From Pyricularia pennisetigena (taxonomy: Eukaryota; Ascomycota; Sordariomycetes; Magnaporthales; Pyriculariaceae): 64,000 nucleotides of DNA. Position numbers and translations under genes: made by a program. The DNA lies in contig NC_043743.1 in assembly GCF_004337985.1 (NCBI RefSeq), positions 1,631,882 to 1,695,881 of the forward strand, in the 5' to 3' direction. This document shows positions 1 to 12,775 of the stretch, in pieces (within the stretch, counting starts at the first letter, position 1; every line of letters starts with the position of its first letter). The notes beneath the pieces are model-generated. The model did not search any database. It had not been told where the DNA came from and worked only from the letters and a program-made list of their open reading frames with translations.

Positions 1-2900
1 AGGCGTGCAAGAAGGAACCAGAGGATCGGTACCCGTGGCTTGCTAAGATCCAGGATATGGACCGGCACTCACCTGACCACCCCGACTTTGACAAGTCTAC
101 CATCTTCATACCACCGATGGCATGGAACAAGTTTTCCCCGTTTGAGAAACAGTACTGGGAAATCAAGCAAAAGCTCTGGGACACTGTCGTCTTCTTCAAG
201 AAGGGCAAATTCTATGAGCTTTACGAGAATGATGCTACAATCGGCCACCAGCTGTTTGACTTGAAGCTCACTGATCGAGTCAACATGCGCATGGTTGGTG
301 TCCCTGAAGCCTCTCTCGACATTTGGGTCAATCAGTTTGTGGCCAAGGGTTACAAGGTTGCTCGTGTTGATCAGATGGAATCTGCCCTTGGCAAGGAGAT
401 GCGCGAGAGGGGCGGAGACAAGAAGAACAAAAAGGAGGACAAGATTATCCGGCGAGAGCTGGCTTGCATTCTCACCGGAGGAACTCTAGTCGAGGGCAGC
501 ATGCTTCAGGATGACATGGCCACCTTTTGCGTGGCCATCAAGGAGTCTACCGTTGATGGCCACCCTGCGTTCGGCATAGCTTTTGTGGACGCAGCAACCG
601 GCCAGTTTTTTATTTCTCAGTTTGATGACGACGTCGACTTGACCAAGTTTGAGACTTTTGTCGCCCAAATTTCCCCACGGGAGCTTCTCCTGGAAAAGTC
701 AAACATCTCTACCAAGGCATTGAGGATACTCAAGAACAACACGTCTCCAACGACAATCTGGAACTATCTAAAGCCAGATTCCGAGTTTCTGGACCCTGAA
801 ACAACGAGGCGAGAACTGAGCTGTGGCGACTACTTCAAGGTGGCCGATGGTGGGGATGAGACTGAGGTTTGGCCCGACGCGCTGGACAAATCGCGAGACA
901 AGGACCTCTTGATGTCTGCCATGGGTGCTCTGGTTCACTATCTTCGAGTGTTGAAGCTGGAGCGCAGTCTCCTGTCCCAAGGAAACTTTGAGTGGTACAA
1001 CCCAATCCACCGGGACGGAACCCTCGTCCTGGACGGGCAGTCGCTTATAAACCTCGAGGTGTTCTCGAATAGTGTGAATGGCGGTTCGGAAGGTACGCTC
1101 TTCAACCTGCTTAACCGGTGCATCACGCCCTTTGGTAAGCGGCTGTTCCGCCAGTGGGTGTGCCACCCGCTCTGCAACATCAAAAAGATCAACGAACGCC
1201 TCGATGCGGTGGACATGCTCAATGCCGACCGCAGCATCCTGGAGCAGTTTTCTTCGCTCATGTCTAAGATGCCTGATCTGGAACGGCTGATTTCCAGGAT
1301 TCATGCGGGAGTGTGTAAAGCCGAGGACTTTGTTCGCGTCCTGGAGGGGTTTGAGCAGATCGAATATGCCATGTCGATGCTAAGTGCGTTTGGCGGTGGC
1401 AACGGACTGGTGGACCGCCTGATTGCTTCCATGCCTGATTTGAAGGAGCCTTTGACATTCTGGAAGAGCGCCTTTGATCGTAAAAAGGTACGCGACGAGA
1501 AGTTGCTCATTCCCGAACGGGGAATCGAGGAGGACTTCGACGAGAGCGCCGACAATATCGTGCGCATAAAGAAGGACTTGCAGTCACTTCTCGACAAGCA
1601 AAAGACAACCTTGAAGTGCAAGAGCCTCAAGTTCACTGACGTCGGCAAAGAAATCTACCAACTCGAGGCACCAAAATCCATAAAGGTGCCCAAGGACTGG
1701 AGACAAATGTCGGCTACATCCGCCGTCAAGCGCTACTACTTCCGCGACTTGGACGAACTAGTTCGCGAACTGCAAGAGGCCGAGGAGACACACTCTCAGA
1801 TCGTCAAGGATGTTGCTGCTCGCTTCTTCAAGCGGTTCGACGTCGATTATGAGATATGGATCCAGGCTATCCGCATCATCTCGCAACTCGACTGCCTGAT
1901 CTGCCTAGCAAAGGCCTCGTCGTCTTTGGGCGAGCCGAGCTGCAGACCTACCTTTATTGACCACGAGCGTAGCGTGATCGAGTTCGAAGAGCTCCGTCAT
2001 CCTTGCATGCTTAATACTGTCGACGATTTTATACCAAACGATATCAAATTGGGAGGCGACGACGCCAATATCAATCTGCTCACTGGAGCGAACGCCGCTG
2101 GAAAGTCTACGGTTCTCCGAATGGTAAGTGTTAATTTGATATCATCTCTACGTTTCAGGACAGCAGCACTCGCGCTACGCATCAGAGAATCCATTTACTA
2201 ACTTGCCTTTCAGTCGTGTATTGCCGTCATCATGGCTCAGATTGGTTGCTACGTGCCAGCGACTTCAGCTAGGCTCACTCCTGTGGACCGCATCATGTCC
2301 CGACTCGGGGCGAACGACAACATCTTTGCTGCACAGTCTACCTTCTTTGTTGAGCTGTCAGAGACCAAGAAGATCCTGTCTGAAGCCACACCCCGCTCTC
2401 TCGTCATCCTTGACGAGTTGGGACGCGGTACGTCCTCTTACGACGGCGTGGCTGTGGCCCAGGCGGTGCTGCACCACGTAGCGTCGCATATTGGTTGTGT
2501 TGGCTTTTTTGCAACGCACTACCACTCCCTTGCGACTGAGTTTGAGAACCACCCAGAGATTAGGGCGAAGCGAATGCAAATCCAGGTGGACGACGCCAAG
2601 CGCCGGGTCACTTTTCTTTACCGGCTTGAGGACGGCGTCGCCGAGGGCTCCTTCGGTATGCACTGCGCCGCCATGTGCGGCATCAGTGACCGCGTCATCG
2701 AGCGGGCCGAGGTCGCAGCCAAGGAGTGGGAGCACACAAGCCGGCTCAAGGAAAGTCTCGACAGAGCCAAGACAGGCTGTTATATACCGCTTGGTGTTTT
2801 GAGTGATGTAGCGAGCCTGCTCAGGGACGATGATGAGGAGGAGTCCAAAGTGAAGGATAGGGGAATCGATGTCCTTTTGAGGGCTATTGAACAACTGTGA
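1..2900 (+). CDS. MSH6: DNA mismatch repair protein Msh6 (5' partial)
   Basis: Msh6 pairs with Msh2 to form MutS-alpha, which recognises base mismatches and small loops behind the replication fork and uses ATP to start repair. Two exons are visible, 1-2123 (frame from base 3) and 2214-2900, with a 90-nt intron 2124-2213. About 935 residues are seen; fungal Msh6 is usually near 1,200, so roughly the first quarter lies left of the window. The Phe-X-Glu mismatch-reading motif (GKFYELYE, about 204-224) marks the MutS domain I of Msh6 type. The Walker A loop TGANAAGKST ends just before the intron, and Walker B (LVILDELGRGTSS) and the ATPase signature with FFATHYHSL lie in exon 2. The C-terminal helix-turn-helix region follows (GVAEGSFGMHCA, then ISDRVIERAE). 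No damage is seen in the visible part. Identity as Msh6 rather than Msh3 rests on overall similarity; confidence is high. Confidence 0.95.
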
Positions 2901-4514
2901 AGACAGCGGTGGATTGACCGATTGGTCTTGGAGGTTACTAATGTACGATGGTCCAATGCAGGACAGGATATGTTTTGCTAGATGGCTGCCCAGTTGTATC
3001 ATGATCAAGTATTATGTGTATATGTTTGTTTGTTTTTGGGGGGGAAAGGGGATGGGATGACCGGGATGATGGAGCTGTTGAGCGTGTAGTCTACTAACAG
3101 TATATTGGCTGTTTAGCTTTGACTTTGATTCACTTGATACATAAAATAATAACCTGGCATGATTCTTTGGATTACAACGTGATGCACTTGGAACCATCTG
3201 CAATACTGAGAATGACTACTTGGATGGGGTACTCTACGTTGTGTTTCTGCACCATGGCTCCCGGTGTTGGGTCTTACAGGGTGATAGCCTACCGTATAAG
3301 GGTGGCTGCACCAGAGTCGCAGCGAACTTCATAAACGCGAGACCCGAATCAAGTCAAGTTCGTTGGATATATACCCTTTTACATGTGAATGAATCAATGG
3401 AACAATGGAAACATGAGCAAACAAGAAGGACAGAGACATGATACCTCGTTTTCGCTATGCCTCATATTATCCGGCCCTATCATCTTTTTTGACCTCTTCG
3501 CGTCCTTTTCCCATTGACGCCAAGACCAGACGTTTTGCCATGTGTATGAACAAGTTCTGGGATGCTGACTAGGTTTTTTTTTTTCTTTTTTTTTTTCTCT
3601 GTTTGGCCTAGTTTGGCAGTTTTTGGGGTTTTTTTTTAATAATCCGCCCTCGTTTGTTTCCAGAACACGTCTATAACAGGAAGTAAGACCGGCCTCCCCT
3701 CCCCTCCCCTCGCCTCTCGCGTCGGACAAAGGAAGAGACGATTGTGGGATATGACATGCGGTTGGGTCCCGTGTGGCGGGAAATAGGTGACGGGAAGATT
3801 TGTTTCACCTCGTGGAGGCTGTGTCGATTTTTGTCAATTCGTCTCTGTTACTTGTCAGGTCCTAGCCATTCCCGGCAAACACACAAGACGCCCCAGCCAC
3901 AACGTTCGAAACACGTCAGATCATCAATGGATTATTTTGGAGAAGAGAAAAAAAAAAGAACAAGAACAAGGTTTAGGGCTGCAGGAAGAGAAAAAAAAAA
4001 AAAAAAGACGAGGGAATCTACATGACGTTCATTCGCTATTAGCAATCCCTCATCCCATATCTACGACGTCAACTATAACGGAGGCGAAAGAACAAACAAG
4101 GAACGCAATTATTAGGGTTGGTTCCCCTTCGAAAACACACAAGTATTTACTGTATATACGATATACAACAAAGTGAAGCTCTTAGAACCATTTCGGTGCC
4201 ATGGGAAAAACCCCCCTCCAAAAAAAAACCAGAACAAAAAGCCAAAGAGGAAAAAAAACAGAACCCAACAACAAAATTTGAAACGAGCAAGATATCAAAC
4301 GCTTTCATAGTTTTGAATAATTGACGAAAGGAAGGATACTACTCCTCCAAATAGCAAAGAAACAAAGCAAACAGAGCCTGCGGCTGCGGTGTGCGACCGA
4401 GGCCCATCTGGGAGAGGGGGAACCGCACTTCTAACTGGTATTGTGTGCCATAATCTTCCCCAGCAGACGGGCAAATTACCACTCGCAAACGATTTTGTAC
4501 AAAAGACCGCCGGT
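2901..4514. other. Gene-free spacer between MSH6 and the Egh16-like gene
   Basis: The two flanking genes converge here, so it should hold both 3' UTRs. It has several homopolymer runs (T-rich near 3573-3597 and 3630-3640, A-rich near 3950 and 3990-4008) and short open frames with no recognisable protein. I see no RNA gene. Confidence 0.6.
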
Positions 4515-5663
4515 TTAAGCGTTGAAGCTCTTGGCGAAACGGCCAAGGCTGCGACGCTGGTTGTTCTTGGCGTTGGCCCTGTTGTTCTTGCCGGCAGCGT
4601 TGTTCCTGCCGCCGCCGGAGTTGTTGCCGCCGTTGTTCTTGCCGGAGTTGTTGCTGCTGTTGTTGTTCTTGCCGCCGCTGTTGTTCTTCCTGCCACCGCT
4701 GTTGTTGCCGTTGTTGTTATCGCCGGCGGCAGCACCCTCAGGGGCGCCGTTGGTGTCGGTGGAGGGGAAACTGGCCTGGACAATCTTCTCGGGGGCGATG
4801 GACGCGACCTCGGCGAGCTGCTTCTTACCCTGGTCGGAACCCTGCTGGGCGAGGAAGTTGTTGGCATCCTTCAGGTCCTTGTTGTTCTGCTTGGTCTGGG
4901 CCTCGTTGTCCTTCTTGCTGGTGGCGGTCTTGATGTTCTGGGGGGTGTTGACGTTGCCCTTCTTGTCGGCCTGCTGGACGGCGATGCAGCCACCGAAGGG
5001 ACCGGCCTGGGCGGTGTTGCGGCAGCGGATGGTGCAGATGTTTCCGGTGGAGCCGCCGATGCAGTTGAGGTCCTGGGGCATGGTGATCTTCATGACGAAC
5101 TGCTGGGCGCGGACCTGCGACAGGCCGTTGGCGCCGGGGACGTTGTCCGTGACGCTCAGGTTCTTGAAGTCGAGACCAACGTTGCTGGTCTCGTCCAGGT
5201 CGCAGATGTAAGGTCCGGCACCATCGGCGTTGACCTGGTGGATCGTCATGGAGATGACGGTACCAGGCTTGACCGTGGTAACCTTCTTGGCCGCGAGGGC
5301 GTTCTCGGTCTCCTCGCCAACGTCAATGTTACCGCTCAGCTGGGTCCTACCGCACGAGTCTGTAGGGGAGAGAATATTTTGTTAATATCTGATAATCTTT
5401 TGTTGCCCATTTCATGTGACCTGTTCCTGTGGTTCCTGTGGACGCAGTTACTTACTGACGATGTTGGCCTTGATCTCGGCCTCCCTGATGATGCAGGTGT
5501 CCTGCTGGCAAGGGCTGATGGACGTGCAGTTACGGGCGATCTCAGGGACGACCTTGAAGCCGATCGAGGGAGGAGATCCAGATTCGCCTTGCGCATCGAG
5601 AATGACCGAGTGGGCATTGGCCAGAGCGGCCAGTGCGGCAACGAAGAGGGTCTGGGAAAGCAT
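4515..5663 (-). CDS. Secreted Egh16/GAS-like protein
   Basis: This predicted 350-residue secreted protein belongs to the Egh16-like family first known from powdery mildew and from the appressorium-expressed GAS proteins of the rice blast fungus. Its biochemical role is unknown. Exon 1 is 5456-5663 and exon 2 4515-5359, with a 96-nt intron 5360-5455 (donor GTAAGT). A clear signal peptide (MLSQTLFVAALAALANA, cut before His18) opens the protein. The conserved part (about residues 18-225) carries paired cysteines such as NCTSISPCQQDTC, SCGRTQ, YICDL, NCIGG and CTIRC, which suggest disulfides. The last 90 or so residues are low-complexity Asn/Gly/Lys, ending in a short basic tail after an Arg-Arg pair (RRSLGRFAKSFNA). 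A TATA element lies about 235 bp upstream. Family membership is from recall of the sequence pattern; a role in infection is inference from relatives only. Confidence 0.85.
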
Positions 5664-8600
5664 CTTGACAGGTTGTGTGAATCCGGAGAAAAAAAAGGAG
5701 ACTCTTAAAAAAAAAAAAAGGAAGTCGAAGGAGTGTAAAAAATCAAAAATTTAGGCACAGCCTGTTAGTCGAAATGAATCACCGTCAAGGAGGGAAATAC
5801 AAACAAGAGAAAGAAAAAAAAAAGAGTCTCCGATTAGGGCTGTTTGTGGATGAGAAACAACTTCTGGATGTAGACTGACAAAGATGGGATGTGCAAGATT
5901 TATAGAATAGGTCTACGGAGCTTTCTGCAAGGCGGAGGCGGCACCCCCTGGACTGCGGACTCCTTCCTCAGAGACACGCGCGGGCATGGTTCCAGGGGGT
6001 ATCGCCTCCCCCAGGAGACGGGCATGGATGGAGATGGATTTTTTTTTTTTTGACAAAGTGGACATGATGGTAGGGCCGGTGTTGGCTACTACTGGTAGCC
6101 AGCCCAAATCTCCCCTACGCAGCTTGTCGCATCGGGGTGGAGGAGGAGAAAGGGGAAGGGTCCCTCTCACAAGGCCTTACCATACCAGGTTCTCGCTAGT
6201 ATTGTGTACTGTACCGTACGTATCTAACAATCCCATGGTTGGCTGCAGGAACAAAAGGGAAGTGGATGTTTGCAAACGGGTAAATCCCCTGCACATCCCT
6301 AATGGGGGTGGGCACACGGATAATGTGATGGAGTTTGGGACTTGGCAGGGTTACAACGAATGCAGTATGGTACATTACGTACAGTATAGTACATACAGTG
6401 CACAACTACACATACACCTTGTGTACATTCTGTAATGAAGGAGATGTGGAAAATGAGATAATCAAAGCATGGCGATATGCTGGTACTGTAGCTTGACTTG
6501 ATGTTTGCCCAATAATGAATACTTATTCTTGTACAGTATGGGATTTGCCAACATGAGTTTGCTTTTCGATTTGACGGGTACATAAACAACCAAACAATAA
6601 AGTCTGGAGTCCGTCAAAAATATCGAGTCGTGGGGCTGAGAACAATGGGGAATTTTTTTTGTTGTTTTGTCAGCACTTGTAAGGCTCGTTTGTGTCTGCA
6701 CAGTTAGTCCGCTCAAACCATGACCCCCCCAGTCACGGGACAAAGGAGGCACTGTACATCAATCACTTTGGATACGCACCTAATTAGGCAGACTTCCAGT
6801 ATGAATGCTCGGGACGGCAGCCAGTTGGCGGGCCAGCCAGAAGAATCACTCGCCCAAACTCATAAAGAAAGAAAAAAAAAAAATTACCACGTAAAGAGAA
6901 CAAAGGGGTGTTGAGGACATGCGTGCTGCTCCACCAGAGAACATGGACTGGTCAGTCAATGAACAGATGTTTCCAAAAGGGGCCAAACCGGTGGACCTCC
7001 GTCGAATGTGAGTGGCACGATGGTGGAGAACGTCGATGACAGCTTGGGAGGCTGATTAGTGGTAACCGGATCTCTCTCGCTGCGCGCGCGCCCGAGATGG
7101 GGTTTTTTGATGCATTATGCCTGGCATCTGCGACAGTGTTGGGGGAGGGTAGGCGGCTAAACCATCTGTTACATCAATGGCGATTGAACGAAGTTAAGTT
7201 TTTAGGTTTTCAATTGCTTGTCATTTCCGGATCTCTTTTTTTTTTCTCTCTCTCGCTTGTCTCTATTTTCTCCTGGTGTATGTAGTTTCTGGATTCTGGG
7301 GGGCTTTTTTTTTTGTTCTCTCCTTTGCTGTATTCTCGTTGATAGCCGCATTCGTTTGATGTTTGAAATGACGAGGGACGAGTAGGCGAGAGATGACGGG
7401 GGATTTTCATCGCAACCAGGATTTAGCTTGAGAGGCTTAGGTGAGCGGCAAAGTCGGCAATCTGCCGGTAGTACTTACTCTGGTAATCGTGGTGAAACCG
7501 CAGAGCCTTGTTTCGTAGATCATCGACCCCCAATTGACAATCCAATGCCCAGCAGTCCACATATAGTAAGCGCATGCTATGAGTGTGTCCAGGGAAACTG
7601 CTACAATTGGACTTGGGGTGTTGCAATCACAGCAGCGGAAACAATGGAGGTCACCTGCTGGCTAGGCCTACGACAATGGAGCAATGTCTCTTGAAACCAC
7701 TGTATTTTCAATGCAGAGTGTGTTTTAACCCTCATGTAAATAAAATGAGTCCTCGCTTTGGTTTCGCCCATTTCTTCTTTTAGCCATACTTCTAACAGTC
7801 AACTTTTTTTTTCCTTTTGAAATTCGATGAATCGTAACTATTCGCATCTGGTTGCAAGACGGACTTGTCGGCAACTTTGCGTCGTCGCAGTTGTTTGCGC
7901 TGCAAATTGTAGACAACGGACGGTCAAGGAAGCGCGCTGATACCATCAGACGTTCCAAGGCGGGATGAGCCGTAGATTGTCATAAGATCAAGGCTGCCCG
8001 CCCAAGCAGCCGCAGGGGCCATGATCGCCAGCCACATCAGGCTCGTCGGCCGTTTTGAAAGTTGGGCTCTGCTCGGCCGGCGGGGGGCGTGTGAATGTTT
8101 TGAGCAGGCTGGTGTTTTCTGTCATGTCACTGTCATTTCCTGTCCGGTTGGACTTGCTTTCAAAAATCCAAACAGAAGAATCGAGTTGAGTGAGAGATGC
8201 CAAGATAAGAGAGTGGAAGACAAGTTGGTCGTCATTGCCGTTTCATCGCGGTCAGGGACTTGACGCAATATCCACTGCTGCGGACCCAACCAGAAAGATC
8301 GATTTGTTGCGATATTTCCCCCTTACAATTTTTGGAAGGTGGACCACTAAAAACGTGGATCAGGTGGAGTCTCGAGAGGAGCACCCCACCAATGTCCAAC
8401 GCTTCAAATATCGTGCCTTTCCCCTTTCAGGCCATTCCGTTGGGCTTGGCGTCCAAGGGGCAGCATTCACGAACCTAAGGCTGGTATTGTACTGTAGTAT
8501 TGAATGCGATGCTAAAACTGGTCTTGTTCGCGGGTCGTCGAGAAAGACGTCCGTCATGCCGTTTGGTTCTGAGGCGAGACCTAAGAATAGAGCCACCTCC

Positions 8601-9751
8601 ATCGTCTAGTAGTGGGCAAAAAAGTGGTTAGTTGTATGAGGATCCCGAGAAACGCCGAAAAAGATTCTCTATGTCGAACCGGCGGGTGCTGGAACGATGC
8701 TAAGACAAATGGAAGAACATACTGCTACTTCGCATTCCCTGAGATAGGAAAAAACATTGTCCAAGCCTACGTTGGGATGTCTGAGCGACCAGCAAGTATT
8801 ACAACATCATAATCCGATCTGCTATATGATCGATGAGCATGGAGATGCGGTGGTTCCCAGGCAACTGGGTATTTCCCAACCATCCCATCCAGAAAAATAC
8901 TATTACCACATTGGTAAGTAAAATGCTACCAACTGTACAGTGCATCTGTGGATCTGATGGGCCATCTCTAGAAATAGAGTGCGTACACTTAACTCCTATG
9001 GTTATTCTTTTATGTGACGCTGCTGCCGTTCGCAAAAAATAGTCCTTGCTGCGTTTGGGGTCGATGGGTCTGCCTTGTCAGTGGAAGTGCACGTCACGAA
9101 CTGTTTCTGGCTTGCTTTATGCGCATGAAACTGGTGGCAGTTTTATTTTGCGAGAGTTTGTTTGACAAACCGCATTGCATAGTTACCTAGCTTTCCACCT
9201 ACCTCGTTATCGACTTACCTACATACGGTACTAAAGACCGGGCCAAATCAATTCGGCTTCAGTTAGTCAGCAACCCCGTCCTGTTCGGCATTTCCGCCCG
9301 GCGGACCAGGACCTTGCGGACAGCCGTATCGCCGATATGCGCTTTCGAAGTTCGGATGGTCAGGCACCCTACTTCCAACTTTAGCAAAGTACAACTATGT
9401 CTTTATTGCTGTCAGCTAAATTGCTGAATTATATTTAATTTGTAATTTCAAAGCCATCGGATCGTTCTGCTCAATCCACTTTGAGTTTTAACTTAGAAAG
9501 CTTGTTTTCGACCCTAACCCGCAAGACATGGCAGAAGTATTGTCCGTGAAGTGGCACGTGCATCCAAACGCGCAAATTGAAGCGCGACTGTGGACGCGGT
9601 TTTCTTGATCACCATTCACTGGAGTTGTGTCCGACTCAGGATATATGGCTGCGGTGCCGCAAGAGAAGGGAGGAAAAGAAACTGCAAGCAACCACCCCCG
9701 GTTGGCAGCAACCAAGCGGGTGACTTTTTGCTCCTGCCACTGAGGATAGAG
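5664..9751. other. 4-kb gene-free region
   Basis: The upstream region of the Egh16-like gene (left part) and of the DUF3716 gene (right part). Open frames up to 149 codons occur but none resembles a protein or joins into a longer frame by plausible splicing. A short stretch at 6190-6430 is dense in GTAC-containing words (TGTACTGTACCGTACG, GTACATTACGTACAG). Poly-T runs lie at 6039-6051 and near 7232 and 7307. No RNA gene or mobile element recognised. Confidence 0.5.
5898..5904 (-). promoter_or_regulatory. Probable TATA box of the Egh16-like gene
   Basis: On the minus strand the bases read TATAAAT inside CTATAAATC, about 235 bp upstream of the start codon at 5663. The leader between them is rich in T/A and purine runs (for example 5707-5719). 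A TATA element with a long leader is common for strongly induced fungal genes; the assignment is inference. Confidence 0.4.
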
Positions 9752-12194
9752 ATGGCTTCTCCCAATCCTGGTCAAGTTGTCGACCTGCAGCATCTCTCTG
9801 GAGAGGACAAGCGGCCCGTTGCAGACGACTGGGAAAATGGACCTGCAAAGAGGCAACGCATGGCTCCAGAGCCGAACTCGTGTTCGGAAGCTGCAGACCC
9901 AGAATTGGATGGGGAAGGATGGGCAGCAGATCGCATCGCACAGGGCTCTAGTAGTAGACGCCCTTCGGTATCTTCTGCAGGAGCTGCGGTCGAAAAAGCA
10001 GCCGATGCGGTAACGTCAAGCGCCGAACCAGCTGCGCCTACTGTCATAGATGATGGAACGGAATCAAGCGAAGACGAGGATGACTCCTCGGTCGAGTTTG
10101 TGGAAACACCTGTGGCGTCGACCTCGCTTCAGGCTAATGCTGGTGCCTCTACTACTGTCGCTGAGCCCGAATCTGTCTTGTGGCATCCCGATCCCGACCA
10201 GGAAGCTCCTCCGCGCTGGCACACGCCCGTCATTTATTACGATGACGTGAGCAAGATTTGCAGCCTCAAAATGGCCAACCCGGAAAGGTCGTACAGGCTC
10301 TTTGAAGGTACTTGAATCATGCCCTGCAAGCTGTTTGTCACAACTGACTGGCCTAGCTGATTAAAATCGTACTTTTTTTTTCCCCCCCTTTGTTTGGATA
10401 TGTTGCTAACATTCTTCAGATGCCGACGGGGAGTTGGAGAGCACTTTTGGCGCTCTGATACCTGAAGGATACGCCCTGTGGAACGACCCTGCCTTCCCAT
10501 GGATATGTCCGGTTCGCGATTGTAGACGGCTATGTACTAGTCGGCAGGCACTTGGAGGCCATTTCATTGTAGGTTTTGAATTACAAATACTTGCTTTACT
10601 TGTTTTCTCTGCGGGAATTTTACATATCAACAATGTGCATAGAAAACTGCTAACAGCACCGATGTAGAGACACCGCAAGACTCTGTTGAATGACAACAGA
10701 GACGGGACATTTACGGTCGTGGGTACATATTCAGAACAGCTGCTAGGCGAGAGAGGCTTACCGGCAGTGGTCATCACACAAGAAACTGGTAACACGGCGC
10801 CAATTGAAGCCCCGAGTGAGCACGCGCCTCCGGGACCTGGGAACGGCGCGATTAATACTATCACGACACTACCATCAGAGTCCTTGATGCCACCCCCGAC
10901 GCCTACAATTGTTGGGACCCAGAATGGAGTCCCCGTCTACAGGAAACGAGTCGACCCCAATGCGGGCATCCCTCATCCTCAACACCCTAACAGGATCATT
11001 TCACCCAACCCAGATGTATTGGGGCTGATACCACTGCGCACCGACTCTCCCCAGGTGCGATCGAAAGGGAAGACGCCAAATATGGAGTTGGATGACAATG
11101 GCGACTTTAAAACACCCCTACCCGGTGATGCCGACAGCATGTGGGAATATATAAAGCAGTTTATGCGCCAGACGCCGCTGCCGCCCTCAACCGGGCACGT
11201 CCCCGACGTTATTGGGCTGCCTAGGCTCCGCGACATACGGTGGAACGAGACATGGAAGAACGGCTACTTTGAGAGCCTTCCCAGAGACATCACCGCCTTG
11301 ATAATGCACCTGACTGGTGAATATTCGCCTGCATCTTGTACAAGGTGCAAGGCTTCCAAGGGTCCCTTCGATGGTTGCATTGTTATGTCGCGCGAAGTGA
11401 AAAATCAAACTATTGTCAGCTGCTCCAACTGCTGGTATCACGGCTATCAAACGCAATGCAGTTTGAAGGGCTACCTAAGGAACAGACCATTGATGCTAGA
11501 GCATGCGGCCTTGGGAAAAGGCACCCCTTTTGCTTCACCAATTGCTGCTTCAACAGCAGCCGCGACTGCTCCAGCACATAAAACAACAACGGCTCAGACG
11601 CAAACACAGTCGCAGCAGACCACAAACACTGGGCAGTATGCAACATCGAATAACAAGTCAACAAGTTCTGCACCAGCGATCACAGAACAACACAGGGTGA
11701 CAACTCGATCCTCGCAATCTACAGCCACAACTAATCAACCTTCCCCGGCCACCTCGACTGATCGGGCTCCCGCCAACATGCAGACACAGACACCGGCGGA
11801 AGCTCTCGAGATGGAGGACTGGGAGGTAGGCCCTGGCAGGATAAGGTCTCAAAAGGACAACGGTGAAAGCATCGCTTTTTCGAATGCCTACCTCTTTGGC
11901 AGCGACGGCTCATCGGTCGCCGTGGCCGACGGCATCTCATTCCACGTCGATGTCATACGTCCGGGGACCAGACGCACCTTTGAGCGCGACAGGGCGATGA
12001 CGCGAATCTGCTCCTTAGCGAGCGGCAAGCTCAAGGTGAGGATGCAGGGAGAAGACGAGCTGACGTTGGGCCCGCACGGCATGTTCAAGATTCGGCCGGG
12101 CGTTGCGTGCACCGTCGAGAACAGAATCTACCTGGATTGTATATTACACGTCTCTTCGGTCGTCACCGAGGACGTTCAGAATATTAATGAATAG
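9752..12194 (+). CDS. C2H2 zinc finger - DUF3716 - cupin-like protein
   Basis: Predicted 743-residue protein of unknown function, probably nuclear. Exons: 9752-10307, 10420-10568 and 10668-12194; introns of 112 and 99 nt; all junctions keep frame. The N-terminal 185 residues are disordered and acidic (ESSEDEDDSSVEFVE). A single C2H2 finger spans residues 215-237 with spacing C-x4-C-x12-H-x3-H; the second intron falls inside it, before the last His. Residues about 440-500 hold a six-cysteine DUF3716 block (SCTRCKASKGPFDGC and SCSNCWYHGYQTQCS). A Ser/Thr/Gln-rich linker follows, then about 630-743 a beta-rich, cupin-like segment (ICSLASGKLKVRMQGEDEL, then GPHGMFKIRPG). DUF3716 is known only as a fungal domain. 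The finger suggests DNA or protein binding; the cupin-like call is from strand pattern and is inference. The start was chosen as the first ATG after an unrelated in-frame leader. Confidence 0.8.
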
Positions 12195-12571
12195 GTGAAG
12201 ACTTGCCTGGTCAATAGAGGTCTTGATTTGGCGGTGATGCTGCACACGTGATTCACCTTCTGTGCTTGATTCTACACGTTTTGTCTCTGTTCGTCGGAAT
12301 CTCTTGATGACGGAACTTGCGTCACTCTGCCCGCCATGTTCACCACCAACGCAAACACCGGAAAAGGCATGAGTCCGACTGCCTTGCACAAGTGTATTCT
12401 CAAGACACTTCAGACTCGGAACTCTTTTGCTACAAATTGACTAACGGCGCCACTTCTTCTTTCGAGAAAAGTCTGTAATGATTGTATGATTGTTAGTACC
12501 ACACAATCCTTTTTTTGACCCTAGCAGATTGTGACAGAGTTTTGACTCAAGAAACCTGATATATATTCAAA
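12195..12571. other. Short spacer, likely promoter of the next gene
   Basis: Lies between two same-strand genes. A TATA-like ATATATATTC at about 12560-12569 sits immediately before the ATG at 12572, too close to be a classical TATA box for that start. Nothing else recognised. Confidence 0.35.
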
Positions 12572-12775
12572 ATGCCTCGAAACGGCCTCGATGCAGTAAA
12601 AAGCACCGCGGAGCCTAGTGCTCTGAAGCGTCTCAGCTCTTCCTTTTCCCTCAGATCGGAGCTTTCTGAGCCAAATGCCAAGCCTGAGAGCAGGCGGCGA
12701 CGGTTCACGAAAATGGTAAGCATTATTGGAAACCTAGTCGAATAATTTTGAAAGCATCTTGGCTCTTGATCTACA

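Noticed and set aside
4389..5708. 439-codon plus-strand frame opposite the Egh16-like gene
   Set aside because: Antisense mirror of Asn/Gly repeats (reads as Val/Ala/Leu runs); the minus strand has a signal peptide and spliced domain.
8190..8609. 139-codon plus-strand open frame in the 4-kb gap
   Set aside because: No domain or consistent splice partners; overlapping antisense frames are also open.
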